A stretch of DNA of 64,000 nucleotides from Owenia fusiformis. Lineage: Eukaryota; Annelida; Polychaeta; Sabellida; Oweniidae. Location of the stretch: the NCBI GenBank assembly GCA_903813345.2, contig CAIIXF020000006.1, positions 39,209,936 to 39,273,935 of the forward strand, read 5' to 3'. Positions 37,816 through 50,389 of this stretch are shown in pieces (position 1 is the first letter of the stretch; every line of letters starts with the position of its first letter). The translations under genes and the position numbers were made by a program. Below the pieces are notes generated by a model that was given only the letters and a program-made list of their open reading frames with translations, ran no database searches and was not told where the DNA came from.

Positions 37816-37996
37816 CTGAAAATAAAATGATAAAAAATAATAACAAAATAGGGTGATAAAGTCAAATGAAAAAGGCATCCCTGCCTTAAACATATTATAG
37901 TGTCAAAGGCAAAAGGATTGGGGTATTTATTCAACGATGCCCAAACAGAATATTTTTTATCTTTTATTGATTCTCTGATGTCATAACAATGCATAA

Positions 37997-39066
37997 TACA
38001 GGGTGATCATTAAGTTCTGGGAATTGGTCTGCCATTTCAAGATTTCTCAACCATTTGAGTTGAAATTTTCAGCAGGTGTTCATTGTATAATTCTGAATTG
38101 ACAGGCAATGTTTCATATACATATCACATCTACAATTTATTTTATTGTAATTATAAAAAAAGTAAAAGTGGTTTGCGGGTCAGCAAATTTTGACTGATGT
38201 TAATTTGAAAATTTCCTGCCAAAACATATTCATCTTGCTTAGATAGTTGCTTCAAACTACCTGCACTAGAGGCAGAACAGTACTCTTGAAGTCATTTATT
38301 CAGAAGTATTCTTCATTGCTGAGAGGATCATTTCATTTATGATTGTTTCCATTAGCCTTGGACGCACATGCGTTGTTGACAAACTTAGTCCATAAAGATG
38401 TGTTCCAGTCCTCCCTTTGGTATCCCTTGAAGATTTGCTCAAGCCGTTGAAATCAGTCCCTTATTGGAATCAAACTTATGACCTCTCATATAATGCTTTA
38501 GCACCCAAAATGTAGTGAAGCCTAATGGTGCTTTATCCAGTGAATATTGTCTGGTGAATATGGGGCAGTAATAACTTGTGTGAACCCTAATTCTTCAAGA
38601 GTAGTATGGGCAGCTTTAGTAATCGGAAGGAGCATAGTCATAATGGAAGATAACTCCCCGCTATTTTTAGTCATGATTGTTACTTTGAGATGCTGATGAA
38701 TGATGAATGATACAAAAATAGAGCAAAGTACACTCTTATATAACAATAAAGATGTTACTTTAGAAACTTAAGTTAGAAGTATTTAAAATATAAAAAATCA
38801 CAGAAATATGTCCACCAAATAGATATTTATTAACCATACTTTTGGGTCAAGCAAAATTTGAATTCATTTTTATTTTACTTGACCCGCTGCGCCACTTGTC
38901 ATGTTGCTATAGTAACAACAATTATCTATTGTGACATCAGATGACAATGAGACTGTTTTATCCAACCCAAAATTACATTCCCCATTTACCTTGAAAATTT
39001 CAAGTAAATTGGTTAAAAAATAATGAAATGACAGATGAATTCCCAGAACTTAGTGATCACCCTGTA
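37997..39066. mobile_element. Mariner-type transposon, 1,066 bp, TA duplication
   Basis: The ends CAGGGTGATCATTAAGTTCT (37999) and, reverse-complemented, CAGGGTGATCACTAAGTTCT (to 39064) pair, and TIR similarity extends about 100 nt. TA flanks both sides. It carries a decayed transposase on the minus strand. Confidence 0.85.
38340..38746 (-). pseudogene. Decayed mariner transposase
   Basis: The minus-strand frame includes KAAHTTLEELGFTQVITAPY then SPD, followed in another frame by FWVLKHYMRGHKFDSN. These match the layout of the C-terminal catalytic part of mariner transposases, where the last aspartate lies in the PYSPDLAPSDYHLF block. Here that block is broken by a frameshift and stops, and the N-terminal half is unrecognisable. 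Non-functional. Confidence 0.8.
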
Positions 39067-39867
39067 GTTACAGTACACAAAAAATTCTTAACTAGAAAAG
39101 CATATATTACTGAAAATCCTCAAAGTTGCTGATTCAATAGTGATGTTGATCGTGTTACAAAAATGGTGTTAATAGTGTCAAAACCTCTGAACAATAATTC
39201 TAAATTAAATATGTATCAATTCAGAAAAATATCAATGATTTGACCTCAATTTATCCAGTTATCGTGATGAATGTTAATGGAATGTACAAAAGTGCAAAAA
39301 TTCTATCAAATACATTGTTGCTAGATCTGCATACTTCAGACTGTATGAGCTAGTTACCTTTGAGGAAGGTCCTTAAATGGGAATGAATGAATACATAAAT
39401 GAATTAATACCATTTTCTCAGTTATTTCTTCAAGAATGTCCCGATTAAATTTTCTTGTGCAAACTTATCAATGAAGGCACTCCAGGCATTTTATCCAATG
39501 CTTCATTCTACAGTGAAACCTGTATGTCTGAATGTAGGAGGGGGGGGGGACTCACAAAGTTTTGTAGTTTGTAACACTTATTTCTATATTCATATTCTTA
39601 TAAATCTTTCAACATTTGAATATGGTCTCTATCTGCATCGTGCTGTCCCTTTAATTCAAGCAATTTGGTCACTCGTTCCTTCCAGGTCTCTCAACATGCA
39701 AATCATTAAATTGACATCAATATTGACATCAATGTCATATGACTCCTGATAAAATAAGATCAATTAATATGTAGAATATAAGTACACTTTGTTACAGAAA
39801 TTGATTTCAACTTAGATTCTGTTTACTTTCTGCTTGTGATGGTATAATCAATAGTATAACTACTACG

Positions 39868-40052
39868 GTGAAACCTGTATATCTGAACACCTCTCTAATC
39901 TGAACACCTCTAAATGTGAACACCTTTTAATTCCGCTTTTAAATTACTTTAGGTATGTATATTGAAACACCTTGAAATGTGAACACCTTCCAATCTGAGC
40001 ACTATTTGCCAGTCCCAGTGGCGTTTAGATGAGACTGGTTTTGCTGTACAGT
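39868..40052. repeat. CAGTAAAACC-type TIR repeat
   Basis: It runs from ACGGTGAAACCTGTATATCT to GAGACTGGTTTTGCTGTAC, with GAACACCT motifs inside. A half-copy followed by a run of nine G sits at 39510-39550. Confidence 0.75.
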
Positions 40053-40505
40053 ATTTAACAGACGATACTTTGGATGGAACCAAAACTAAACAGCCAGAAT
40101 TGGATAAGGCATTGTTACAATACCAGAACAAATATCTAAACATTGATTATTACCTGGTAGCTAAATGTTTACACAAAATTCTATGTAATGCTACAAACCA
40201 TTACATTACTAGTGTATCTTTCCTTTCCTGCTAATAGAAATTTACTAATTATTGCAATTAACCTATGAGGGGTTCGGTGAAAACCTAGATTCCATACTGT
40301 GTCACTTATATATTGATTTTACTGATTAAAAATCAATTTAGTAAATTATAGAACATTGTCTCAACTGCTAAAATATATTTCTTCTTAACTTCTACAATGA
40401 CTGGAAGTTTATAAAGAGAGGTGTTCATATTATAGAGGTGTTCAGATAAACATATTCCCCTGTACTCATAATGCCAAGCTGGAAACTAGTTACAAATGAG
40501 AGTAT

Positions 40506-40700
40506 AATTGCCAAGGGGTTGTTTAATTGCCAGGGGGTTGTATAATTGCCAGGGGGTTGTTTAATTGCCAGGGGGTTGTTTAATTGCCAGGGGGTTGTTT
40601 AATTGGCAAGGGGTTGTATAATTGCTAATAGGTTGTATAATTGATAGGGAGTTGTACCAGTATAATTGCCAGGGGGTTGTATAAACTGCAAACAGGCACT
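40506..40700. repeat. 20-bp minisatellite, about nine copies
   Basis: The unit is close to TTAATTGCCAGGGGGTTGT, with TATAATTGCC and TTTAATTGCC variants and one interrupted copy near 40650. Confidence 0.88.
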
Positions 40701-41022
40701 TTTTCCAGTTATTTAACTCTGTTGTTGTATGGAATTTTGCAACTGCCTTCATGCTAAAATAATAATTTCCAATAATTTTTCCAGTTGCTTTGACGGGTAA
40801 ATAACTCTAATGTTACCAGTGAAATGCCCCAGGCTTTATAACAAGAAGCAAAGGGTTCACATCTTTAGAAAAAATAACCATTGATGTTTGAAGTGTTTCA
40901 ATTATAAAACCAGAAATGCTAATCAAAGCCTAATAGTAGAAACCAATGAAATTCTAAACCACTCTATATTCCTTTCATTGTACTTTATTTGTAAATGAGC
41001 TCAATTTATAAATTGGAAGCAC

Positions 41023-41640
41023 AGTAAAACATGTCTCAGTGGTCTCCACTGAATTTTTTCTCAAGTAGGTGAAAAATTCTCATTTTCACAATTTAAACCA
41101 AAATTGGTCAAAATATCCCAATTTTTAGAATTTTTCTCATTTTCAAGTGGGTGCAAATGGATTTTCAGGTGGGTGCAAGCATGTTTTCAAAATCTCAGGT
41201 GGGTGCTGTGCCCACTTGCTTTAATGCTGGGGAGATCACTGTGTCTAATATGAACATCACTGAGACAGGCCCAAAGGCCAAAAGTGTTCAGATTACCATG
41301 TGTTCATACTTCAAGTGTTTTTAAAATGTGAGTCAATAGGAGACAATTTTGTGACTGCAGTGATCTTCCCAGCATTAAAGCAAGTGGGTGCAACACCCAC
41401 CTGAGATTTTGAAAATAGGCTAGCACCCACCTGAAAATCAATTTGCACCCACTTGAAATAAGATAAATAAATCATGAAAAATTGGCATATCTTGACCAAT
41501 TTTGGTCTGATTTGTGAAAATGAGAATTTTGCACCCACCTGAGAAAAAATCCTGGGGAGATCACTGGACTGTGTTCACATGGACAGATGTTCAGATAAGA
41601 GAGTTGTTGGACTGTTGGGACATACAGGTTACACTGTACA
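41023..41640. repeat. CAGTAAAACC-type TIR repeat with nested inverted repeat
   Basis: The outer ends are ACAGTAAAACATGTCTCAG and CATACAGGTTACACTGTA. Nested inside, 41050-41240 (AAGTGGGTGCAAATGGATTT, then AGGTGGGTGC) is reverse-complemented at 41350-41570 (GCACCCACCTG, then ATTTGCACCCACTTGAAA). A third relative of the nested part is at 22575-22700. Confidence 0.75.
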
Positions 41641-43314
41641 TGCCTTGGTCTCCCCTGAACTACTTGAATTAAACTAACCATTTTAATATTAATAATAACT
41701 AGGCCTACAATAATATTTTGGAAATCAGGCTATATTCAACTTTGACTTAAATGCATTCTATAACTTGGATGTATTAGTATAACAAAAGTCTTCTTTGAAG
41801 AATCTCAAAATGTTCTAAGACACAAATTCCAAGGAAAAAATAGCAAGTGCTTTATCTTGGGGATTTCTACAAATTTTTGAGATTTTAGTTCTATCTTGTA
41901 GATTCTTTCCAAAACTTTAACATGATCAGAATATTGAGAATAATAAGCCCCTGTCAGCTCCTTTGAAGAGTCATAAGTAGACCATGGCAGTATATCTATT
42001 TGTGGAACTCAGAGATTAGTTAGTTTTACTATTCGGGTTTGTGACTCAGGGCAGCTACTGAGAAATGGTCAGTGAAAAGTCATTTAGTTATAGATTGATC
42101 TAACTGTAATTCATTATATTCCAGTATTAGAATTCATAGAAATATTTCTGCAAATATTTTCTTTGCAGATGATCTGTTATACACACACAGAATTGGCATT
42201 TTTAAGGGTATTATTTGTGGAAAGTGCAATTTAAAACCAGTACAAAATATAATGAGCTTAACCCTAAATCTTAAGTGCTATATTTTACAAGTTGTAAACC
42301 TACAGTGTTCAGTGCTACTGGCTGTTAATATAACATGCATTTTGTTTTATATATAAAAAGGGCTTTTCTTAAAAAATTGTAACCAGTTTGATTTTTTTTG
42401 TATCCATGACAAAAGGTATGAGTTGGATACAATACGATTAACAGTACTTGGTTTTTAAAAAAGATCAACTTTCAGTAATTTCTATTTAGTATTTATATTG
42501 TTATATTTAGAATAGAAGTAACTGAACACCAAAATTCAACATAGATTTAAAATACTTTTGACATAAGGCTGGAAACAAAATAAAACCAATTATGAATTGG
42601 TCAGAACATTATACAAATCCAATTGAAAATGTCTAAAGTTTCAAGCCTTTCTATAACACTAGAGTCAAGTATTCTGGATTTAGTTTATTATCTAGTAAAG
42701 TTTATTGTTAACTTAAATTAGTCAGTGGAGATAATTCAAATTGTTGTATGAAGTTTGTATGAAGTTGACAATACATAATCCTAATACAATAACATCCTGC
42801 GTACAGTATTTAATCCCATAGTACCAGATTGGCCATATTCAATGCATTTTTCATTGCTGATCTGTGAATTTAGTTCTAAATGCATGAATAGAATTTGAAA
42901 TATGAAGAGGGGAGGGGGTATATAAACATAAACATTTAAAGTGCTTTTTAATTCTCTAAAATCCCAGTATAATATCTTTCAAACAGGGCTAATGTTTGAG
43001 CCTTTGATTGAGAATGATAGAACCAATGATAACTCCTAGATGTTATGTGTTTCAAATTGAACACAAATTATGATAATATTTCCAAATAAATACATTCCAG
43101 AACAAGTAAATGCCTGTATTGGTAAATACTAGAAATAATTTCATAATAAACGTTTATTTGATCTTTAAACTAATAAACTTCTAGACTGAACAATCATTAT
43201 TTAACAACATTTATCAGAAACTACACATTATAAGTAAATATGAACTCTTATGGCAAACAGAGCAAATGACAGTGATACTTTGATACATTATATGATAAAA
43301 TACTACCACAGCAG

Positions 43315-43342
43315 CCCCCCCCCCCCTTCCCCCCCCCCCCCC
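43315..43342. repeat. C-homopolymer tracts
   Basis: A run of C interrupted by TT, followed at about 43450 by a second C-run. These are on the template side of the minus-strand gene, so its transcript would carry G-runs. Confidence 0.9.
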
Positions 43343-43975
43343 GTCATTAAGCATAGATCATTAATGTATTTGATACAACTTTATGGGGTTTCCATAAGTT
43401 CTTAGAAAGCTCAAGCTTAAATATATGGGAGGCGTTAATCATTGAATACCCCCCCCCCCATTTAGTATGCAGTAACCAACCTTTAATTCAACTAAGACAA
43501 ATGAATAACTATATGGATAATAAATTATATGAGCACATCTAATTTGGGTTGGTCAATTTAAATTTTTTGCTGAAATATAAGGAAATGTAAAAGATGATGA
43601 TGCTTACTTGGCCCCCTTCTTACTCCATGTATCCCCAAATTTGTTTAGAGAGGAGGAGGGGTGGGGATTATAAGGGTAGACTAAGGAAAACTCATTGTAA
43701 TGAGAAACATTTGATAGAATCCCCCTTTTGAGCATCTCGGAGTACTACATCTAAATATTACAGGAAAAACCTTTGTATAGTGAACAGCTCAAAAAATGTG
43801 TTCATTGTAGGTAGGTGTTCACTACAAAAATGGTATTTTATACAGATAAGATAAGATAGTAATATTTTATACAAGTGTCATGTGTGGAGGAAGGGTGTTT
43901 ACTAGAGACAGGTGTTCACGAGAGGGTTGTTCATAAAGACAGGTTTTACTGTATTTCCTTATTCACAAAACTTAC

Positions 43976-44742
43976 AGATTATACATTCCCTGTGGTGTTA
44001 CGTGCATTGACTTAGTAGATATTGCGGACCCTATAGTTGGGGAACTTATACTTGAGGTATTGCTGCGTCCTTTGGTAGGGGTCAAGTTGACCGTCCCACT
44101 GGCCCTTGCAGAAATTGTATCTCTGGCAGAGGGAACCCTTGCAGATTTCCTCTCGCCATCTTCAATGCTGTATATATCAACTGTTGACTCCGGTGATGAC
44201 GGCCAGTTTGGGACACGAGGATCAAGTTTATATTTATATGCTAAAGTTGCTACAACTTTAATATCTGTAGAATTATTTTGCAATTGCGTTAAAGAATCCT
44301 CTTTTTGTCGGCTACTCTGTCTCGATTTAAGAATCTGTTTCTTTTGTTTCCCAGATTTTGTTCTGTTACTTTGGTTCTGAGTACTTGAATTTTCTAATCG
44401 ATATTGCAACATGTATTGGCTCACATCTGTATAATGTTTAAAGTTATATTGTTTTGGTTTTAGTGAATTCGGAAGTAATCCATCGCGGTCTCTATGAGAG
44501 AAATGAACTTTGACTTCTAAATTGTCTTTTGTATCTTTCTCAGGTTTTCTCGGTGTAAATCCTTTTTTGGGTATCCATTCGCAGAGTTCAAAATCATAAT
44601 CCAACTTTTTGGAAACTTTTACTGCACTTTGAATTTCCACTTCAAGTTTTTCATTCTCAGTAAAATCTAAAATCTTAGTTTGAATTTGCTTATCCAGAAA
44701 GAAGTTAAATTCATGATTACTTTCTTCATTCTGTGAACTCAT
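43976..44742 (-). CDS. Unrecognised Ser/Asn-rich protein, exon 1 (start codon)
   Basis: ATG at 44742 starts MSSQNEESNHEFNFFLDKQI; the frame runs 255 codons plus two bases to ...GMYN|CT before GTAAGT. It is the first ATG in an open frame with good coding character, and upstream sequence on that strand soon loses the frame. Visible features: DFELCEWIPKKGFTPRKP (about residues 50-67), HFSHRDRDGLLPNSLKPKQY (about 80-100), a polar Q/S/K-rich middle, and LDPRVPNWPSSPEST (about 173-187). The tail is Ser/Thr-rich. There is no signal peptide or membrane segment. Spliced to exons 2-4 it gives about 795 aa. I do not recognise the family. Its divergent pairing with INPP5E makes shared, possibly ciliary, expression conceivable, but this is only inference. 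Confidence 0.82.
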
Positions 44743-46665
44743 TTTATTTCATAATTATCACATTATTCTATAAATCTTTATACATTGCAATTTTAAAATT
44801 CCTGCCTTTCCGAACTCCACCTGTCTTGGCAACTAGTGAAGTCTGTTTATTATTGGCTCTTTCGTTTTGTCAATATTCTCCCTCCGCATTTGATTATTCA
44901 GCGTTCAATACAATGCCAATTATACGATTTTGAAGGGAGTAAAATAACTGAATGGAATAATTCAATCACGACATATTTTACAAATTTATATTTCAAATAA
45001 CACAGGGAAAATTTATATTATTGGCATTATCAAATCAAAATGTATAAATTTACTATCATGTACGGTTCATATGTATAAATGTTTTCTAATTTGTAAAAAT
45101 GAAGATCGATGTTGTCGTGAAATAATTGCTACCATCAGTCAGTCGTTTGACAAATTCCCAAAATTTAAAAAAATTTGAAAGTATTTTTTAATTTACAAGG
45201 ATAATTGGGTAGATATGAGATGAATAACACATCACAGTTGTGAACAGAGTGAGTAAGTTTAATTTAATCAGACACTCATGTGTGAATCGTTTACACATCT
45301 CTATAAATTATCATAGCAACCATTTTTTCAGAAATTACGATAAATTCATGCTTTTCTTTTTGCACAGAATAGAACCAAACGTCTTTGGATTGGTACCATG
45401 CGCGCGGAGACAAGTTATAGACTACCTTCTGCCTAGTATTAGACGTGGGAGCACTGCCTCAAGTGATTTTTTGACTATAGGAGTGTTAATAGGGTGGTGA
45501 CTAGTCTATTTCCAATAGATCCTTGGCCGAATATCCTGAGAATTCGGTCTGAATATTTTCAACCAAATTTCAAAGAATATCAGACTAGAGGATATAGTCT
45601 AGGGTCGTGACAAATATCAGATCCTTGGGTCTCAGATATTCAGTATAAATAAAGCCCTAGTATGTATCTAACAGACCGAATATAATATTCGGTCTGTTAT
45701 GATTGATACCCTTCGCATGCAAATTGCGGCAATATTTTGTGCACATAAATTTCTCGTTTATTACAAGAATGTTCACCTTGTAAATTGGTGAATACAGTAT
45801 GTCGAAGAGATGTTCATCTTAACTAGAAGCATAAATATTTGTATAAGGCGGGTACAAGTGGATATAAAATTATGAAATGTTCAGATTCACCAAAACTTCA
45901 GGATGTGTTCATTTATAAGTAGATCGCGAAATCAATGTCAAGGACGTTTGAGTTCACAAGATCCAAACGAGATACTGTATGCAAATTTTGGAACTTTGAC
46001 TAATTTCAAACCAATGACCACTTGATTACCTCGGCCTTCTTCGTGAATATTCCTGCTCTTTTTACTATAATTGACGAAAATCAATCAATGACTAGATCTA
46101 ATAAATTCCCGCACAAATGGAATTTATCAATACGCTTCTGTAATGTTGCGCCGTCTGCTCCACATGTTATTTGTTTAAAAATAGACTGACGTCACTGGTT
46201 CAATCTCGTTAATTGAGAATTAGAATTGCCAAAATGGCTTGACTTAATCAATGCCTTAGAAGAAGCGTCTGTATATTTTATAAACATCTTCAGTAAGAAG
46301 ACAATATACGAAAAAATAATATTGTTAGTTCTTTATAAGGTAATCATTTTATCATTATACATGTACAAACTTATTTGTAACATTTATACAACACCCCATT
46401 TTACAATAGGTGACTTACAGTCTGAATTTATTCAGACGAAGGATAGTCTAAATAAAGCCCCAGAGGTGCATTAATGTACCTCGCCTAGTATAGACTATAT
46501 TACAGTTAGCAGCCTTGCCCCTACGACCAATGCCTATGACGACGCAGGTGATAAATCATTTCAAACCTATCATTATATATGCTCTACATGGGCTTATTTA
46601 TTAGCCTTTTGCCGAATATATTCAGAAAACTCAAAATATTCATGTATCATAATTCATTGTTTCAG
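44743..46665. promoter_or_regulatory. Divergent intergenic region between the unrecognised gene and INPP5E
   Basis: About 1.9 kb between opposing start codons, which must hold both promoters, perhaps shared. INPP5E has an acceptor (GTTTCAG) at 46665 just before its ATG, so a non-coding first exon lies somewhere upstream here; I could not fix it. A perfect 31-nt palindrome, TAACAGACCGAATAT-A-ATATTCGGTCTGTTA, lies at about 45668-45698, with related GAATTCGGTCTGAATAT at about 45540. No clear TATA box or CpG island is seen. Confidence 0.5.
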
Positions 46666-46681
46666 GAATTAGAAAAGTGAG

Positions 46682-48315
46682 ATGGATGACGTAGGGGCAT
46701 CTGAGAGGCCTCGGCCACAACCACGTCCAAGAAAATCATCAGAATTGCTTCAGCCTATACCTGCAGTAGATTCACCCGAAACACAAGACCAAGGCCCTCC
46801 TGTTATGAAGGACACTCACGATCCATCTATTACAGACAATGATCCTCCGTTGGATTCTCCAAAAAGTTTTAAAAAAGGAAAAGGCAAGAAGAAATCAAGC
46901 TTAGCTAGGCTTGCTGCCAAGAAGAAATTGTCGGGATCTGATTGTGATAGTGATATGGGATCGAAAGGTTCATTAAAGTCACCAAGGTTGACTGAAGCCA
47001 AAACAACAGACCATGTTGTTTCACACAAGAACAATGGAGTCCAATCAGAGGATATGGCAGCTGAAAGTAATGACACTACCTTTGGTCAAGGATCAACAAA
47101 CATTAGTTTTGATCCATTAAATGTACACGCAACCCCAAGAAACACTTCAAAATTAGCTTCTGATTTCAATAAATCAAATTTTGATAAGTCGCCAAGGATT
47201 AATGAAGACACTTTAGATGACATTGTTAGGGGTGAATCAACACCCAGTGCTCCAAGGACTCAGATGAAAGCTACAATTGAAGATGATGATGATGATGGTA
47301 TTGAAATGGATGATGATAATACTGATAAGATAGATGATACTCATAAAGTTGCAATCAATACTTCGCCACCATTACGCCCTAGGATACACGCAAGAGCACC
47401 ATCAGAAGGTACTATAAGTAGATTGGAATCTTTAAACGTGTCCAAAGATACCAACGAGCCAGAATTGCCAAAGAAAGGACATTTCATGCCACACCCACCG
47501 AAAGGTGAAAAACGTTTTCGCGATGGAGGTAATTCATCAGATGATGAAAGCACATCAAGGTTACGATTTAGGAAACATAAAATCAAAGATAAACCGTCTA
47601 ATCTTGTTGAAAATACAGCAGGTAAAACTATTGATGACTTAATGGAGGTTGATTCAAAGATAATTCCACTTCGATCGAAATTCACATTGGAAAATCCAGA
47701 ATCAAATGAAAAATTAAAAGAAAATGAAACAACTATAGAAAATGTGATGGATTTAGATGTAAATGGTCAATCTACACCAGGTAGGTCAAAATTCTTGAAA
47801 CCAATCAACAAAGTAGGTCCTTTAAGTCAAGACAACAAAGAAGCAAATGAAGAAACAAGGAAAACTCCTATGGATGTTGATATCGTGATTGAAAAGCCAA
47901 AGTTTGACTTGGCTGCTTCAGAAAGTGACGATGAAACTGATGAAGATATTAATGAATCTGATATCGAGGCTGCTGCTCAAATACAGAATCAGTATGAAGC
48001 AATAGTTGCATCAAATGCTACATCTACGCCAAAGAATCCTCGGAAACAATTAGATAATTCTGATCTTAATGAAAGACCAAATAAACTCTCGCCAATTAAA
48101 ACACGTCCTACACCCCCACCGTTAGCAGCTGATATACAATCAACTACGCTTAGGACTTCATATAAGACAGATCATAGCTATAAATTGAACTCATCGGTAG
48201 AAAGGCCACATTCAGCTTCTATGATGAGGAACTCAAGAATGGATACTCTGTCAGAGAGGTCATTCCACTCCACCGGGGTGCTGCCATTGATCTCAACGCA
48301 ACAAGCAAGAAAAAG
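46682..48315 (+). CDS. INPP5E: Inositol polyphosphate 5-phosphatase INPP5E, coding exon 1
   Basis: ATG at 46682 follows an acceptor at 46665. The frame runs 544 codons plus AG, then GTAGAT. It is a disordered N-terminal region: proline/arginine-rich start (RPRPQPRPRKSS), lysine block KKGKGKKKSSLARLAAKKK (about 64-82), acidic run EDDDDDGIEMDDD (about 200-212), then Ser/Pro-rich to the end. Identity rests on exon 2, which splices in exact phase (AG|C gives Ser) and matches the INPP5E segment that precedes the catalytic domain. INPP5E removes the 5-phosphate from PI(4,5)P2 and PI(3,4,5)P3 at the primary cilium; human mutations cause Joubert and MORM syndromes. Human INPP5E has under 300 residues before the catalytic domain, so this tail is nearly twice as long. 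Confidence 0.88.
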
Positions 48316-48542
48316 GTAGATTTTTTATTTCACCACCATAAGTGATATAGAATCAGGTAATCAAAATATTGTTGTCATTTATGCCACTTTTGGAATTAAT
48401 ACGTTAATCAATGAAGATTCATTTTATCCTTAAAGATTCATTAACCTGCTCATTAACTTAACTTTAAAAAATATCTTTTCTCATATTGTGAGAAATCGTC
48501 TTGTTAATCTTTTAAAAGTTAAAAAGTTTACAGTACATGTAC

Positions 48543-49768
48543 TAAAATAACTTTTGTCATAATTGGTTCTGATTATATTTAAGCAACTACCTGATGAGAA
48601 GTGTCCCCTATTCTCAACTGAGTAGATTCTGAAGTTCTAATAATTGCACATTGTCATGATTATATCCAGCAACTACTTAATGGGAAGTATGAACAGTAGC
48701 AGTTCTCTCATTGGCACAGAGGAACTTGAGAGATATTTCCCAGATAGAAAACTCAGAGTTCTTGTTCTATAGTTCTAATAATTGCATATTGTTATGATTA
48801 TATTCAGCAACTACTTCATGGGAAGTATGAACAGTAGCAGTTCTCTCATTGGCACAGAGGAACTTGAGAGATATTTCCCAGATAGAACACTCAAGAGTTC
48901 TTGTTCTATAGTTCTAATAATTGCATATTGTCATGATTATATCCAGCATCTACCTGATGGGAAGTGCCCCCTATTCTCAAACGAGTAGATTCTATAGTTC
49001 TAATAATTGCATATTGTCATGATTATATCCAGCAACTACTTAATGGGAAGTATGAACAGCAGCAGTTCTCTCTTTGGCACAGAGGAACTTGAGAGATATT
49101 TCCCTGATAGAAAACTGAGCGTTCTTGTTCTATAATTCTAATAATTGCATATTGTCATGATTATATCCAGCATCTACCTGATGGGAAGTGCCCCCTATTC
49201 TCAAACGAGTAGATTCTATAGTTCTAATAATTGCATATTGTCATGATTATATCCAGCATCTACCTGATGGGAAGTGCCCCCTATTCTCAAACGAGTAGAT
49301 TCTATAGTTCTAATAATTGCATATTGTTATGATTATATCCAGCAACTACTTAATGGGAAGTATGAACAGTAGCAGTTCTCTCCTTGGCACAGAAGAACTT
49401 GAGAGATATTTCCCAGATAGAAAACTCAGAGTTCTTGTTCTATAGTTCTAATAATTGCATATTGTTATGATTATATTCAGTAACTACCTGATGGGAAGTA
49501 TGAACAGTAGCAGATCTCTCCTTGGTACAGCAGAACTTGAGAGATATTTTCCAGATAGAAAACTCAGAGTTCTTGTTCTATAGTTCTAATAATTGCATAT
49601 TGTCATGATTATATCCAGCAACTACTTAATGGGAAGTATGAACAGTAGCAGTTCTCTCCTTGGCACAGAGGAACTTGAGAGATATTTCCCAGATAGAAAA
49701 CTGAGAGTTTTTGTTCTATAGTTCTAATAATTGCATATTTTCATGATTATATTCAGCAACTACTTAAT
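48543..49768 (+). repeat. Exon-2 decoy array, block A (about ten units)
   Basis: Units consist of the intron end (TTCTAATAATTGCATATT, then ATTATATCCAG or ATTATATTCAG) plus exon-2 sequence beginning CAACTACTTAATGGGAAG. Exon-like starts: 48670, 48808, 48947, 49033, 49171, 49257, 49343, 49481, 49619 and 49757, plus a degenerate one near 48584. Full units are 138 bp. A second 86-bp type, in which most of the exon piece is replaced by GCCCCCTATTCTCAAACGAG, occurs at 48947, 49171 and 49257. The last unit is cut 12 nt into its exon part by the inserted element. Confidence 0.93.
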
Positions 49769-50389
49769 CAGCAGGAGATCCAAGCCGCAAATGTGCTTCG
49801 GTTAGGCCGATTTCTACTTCCGCCGGGACGTCATAAAGTCCGATATTTCGATTTCGTCGGTAGAGCCCCAAATCACCCAGCCATTTTTGATTGTTCCTAA
49901 CTTTGTGAATTTTTGATGAAATTGAATTCTGTTTTCAGTTTTGAGTTATATAAGTCTAGAACTTAGTTCATTAGAGTGTATATGACTCAAAGCTCGTGAA
50001 AATGCAGCTGAAATGCTTTCGAAACAATTCGAATTTTTTTCAAGCGATTTTTTAAGAAATTAAAACTTTTTCGAAAAAACTGGCAGAAAACCATCTCCCC
50101 CTGCTCTGAGATTCAAAGTGGTATTTAAATGATACAAGACGATATGGGAAACATTTTTATCGACTTACATTTTGTGAAGAATACGTGCAACTCGCTGAAA
50201 ATTACTTTCAAACCTAGATCATTATTTTCGATTTTTTTGTTTCACTATTGAAGAGCGATCGTCAGTTTCCGGTTCCGCCGTGCGTTTCAAACTTTTTGCT
50301 TTTGAACATATAGACCTTTTTAGGTTGAATATAATGGTACTCATGCAGATTTACTATGTTGTATATGTATGCTGTATATCTGACTACCC

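Larger units (their letters stand above)
37816..43975 (-). other. Intron 1 of the unrecognised gene (6.2 kb)
   Basis: The donor is GTAAGT (43975-43970). Contents: a decayed mariner (37999-39064), CAGTAAAACC-type repeats (39868-40052, 41023-41636, 43760-43952), a 20-bp minisatellite (40506-40700) and C-runs (43315-43342 and about 43450). No additional exon was recognised. Confidence 0.65.

Noticed and set aside
46816-47685. 86- and 114-residue minus-strand frames
   Set aside because: Antisense shadows of INPP5E exon 1.
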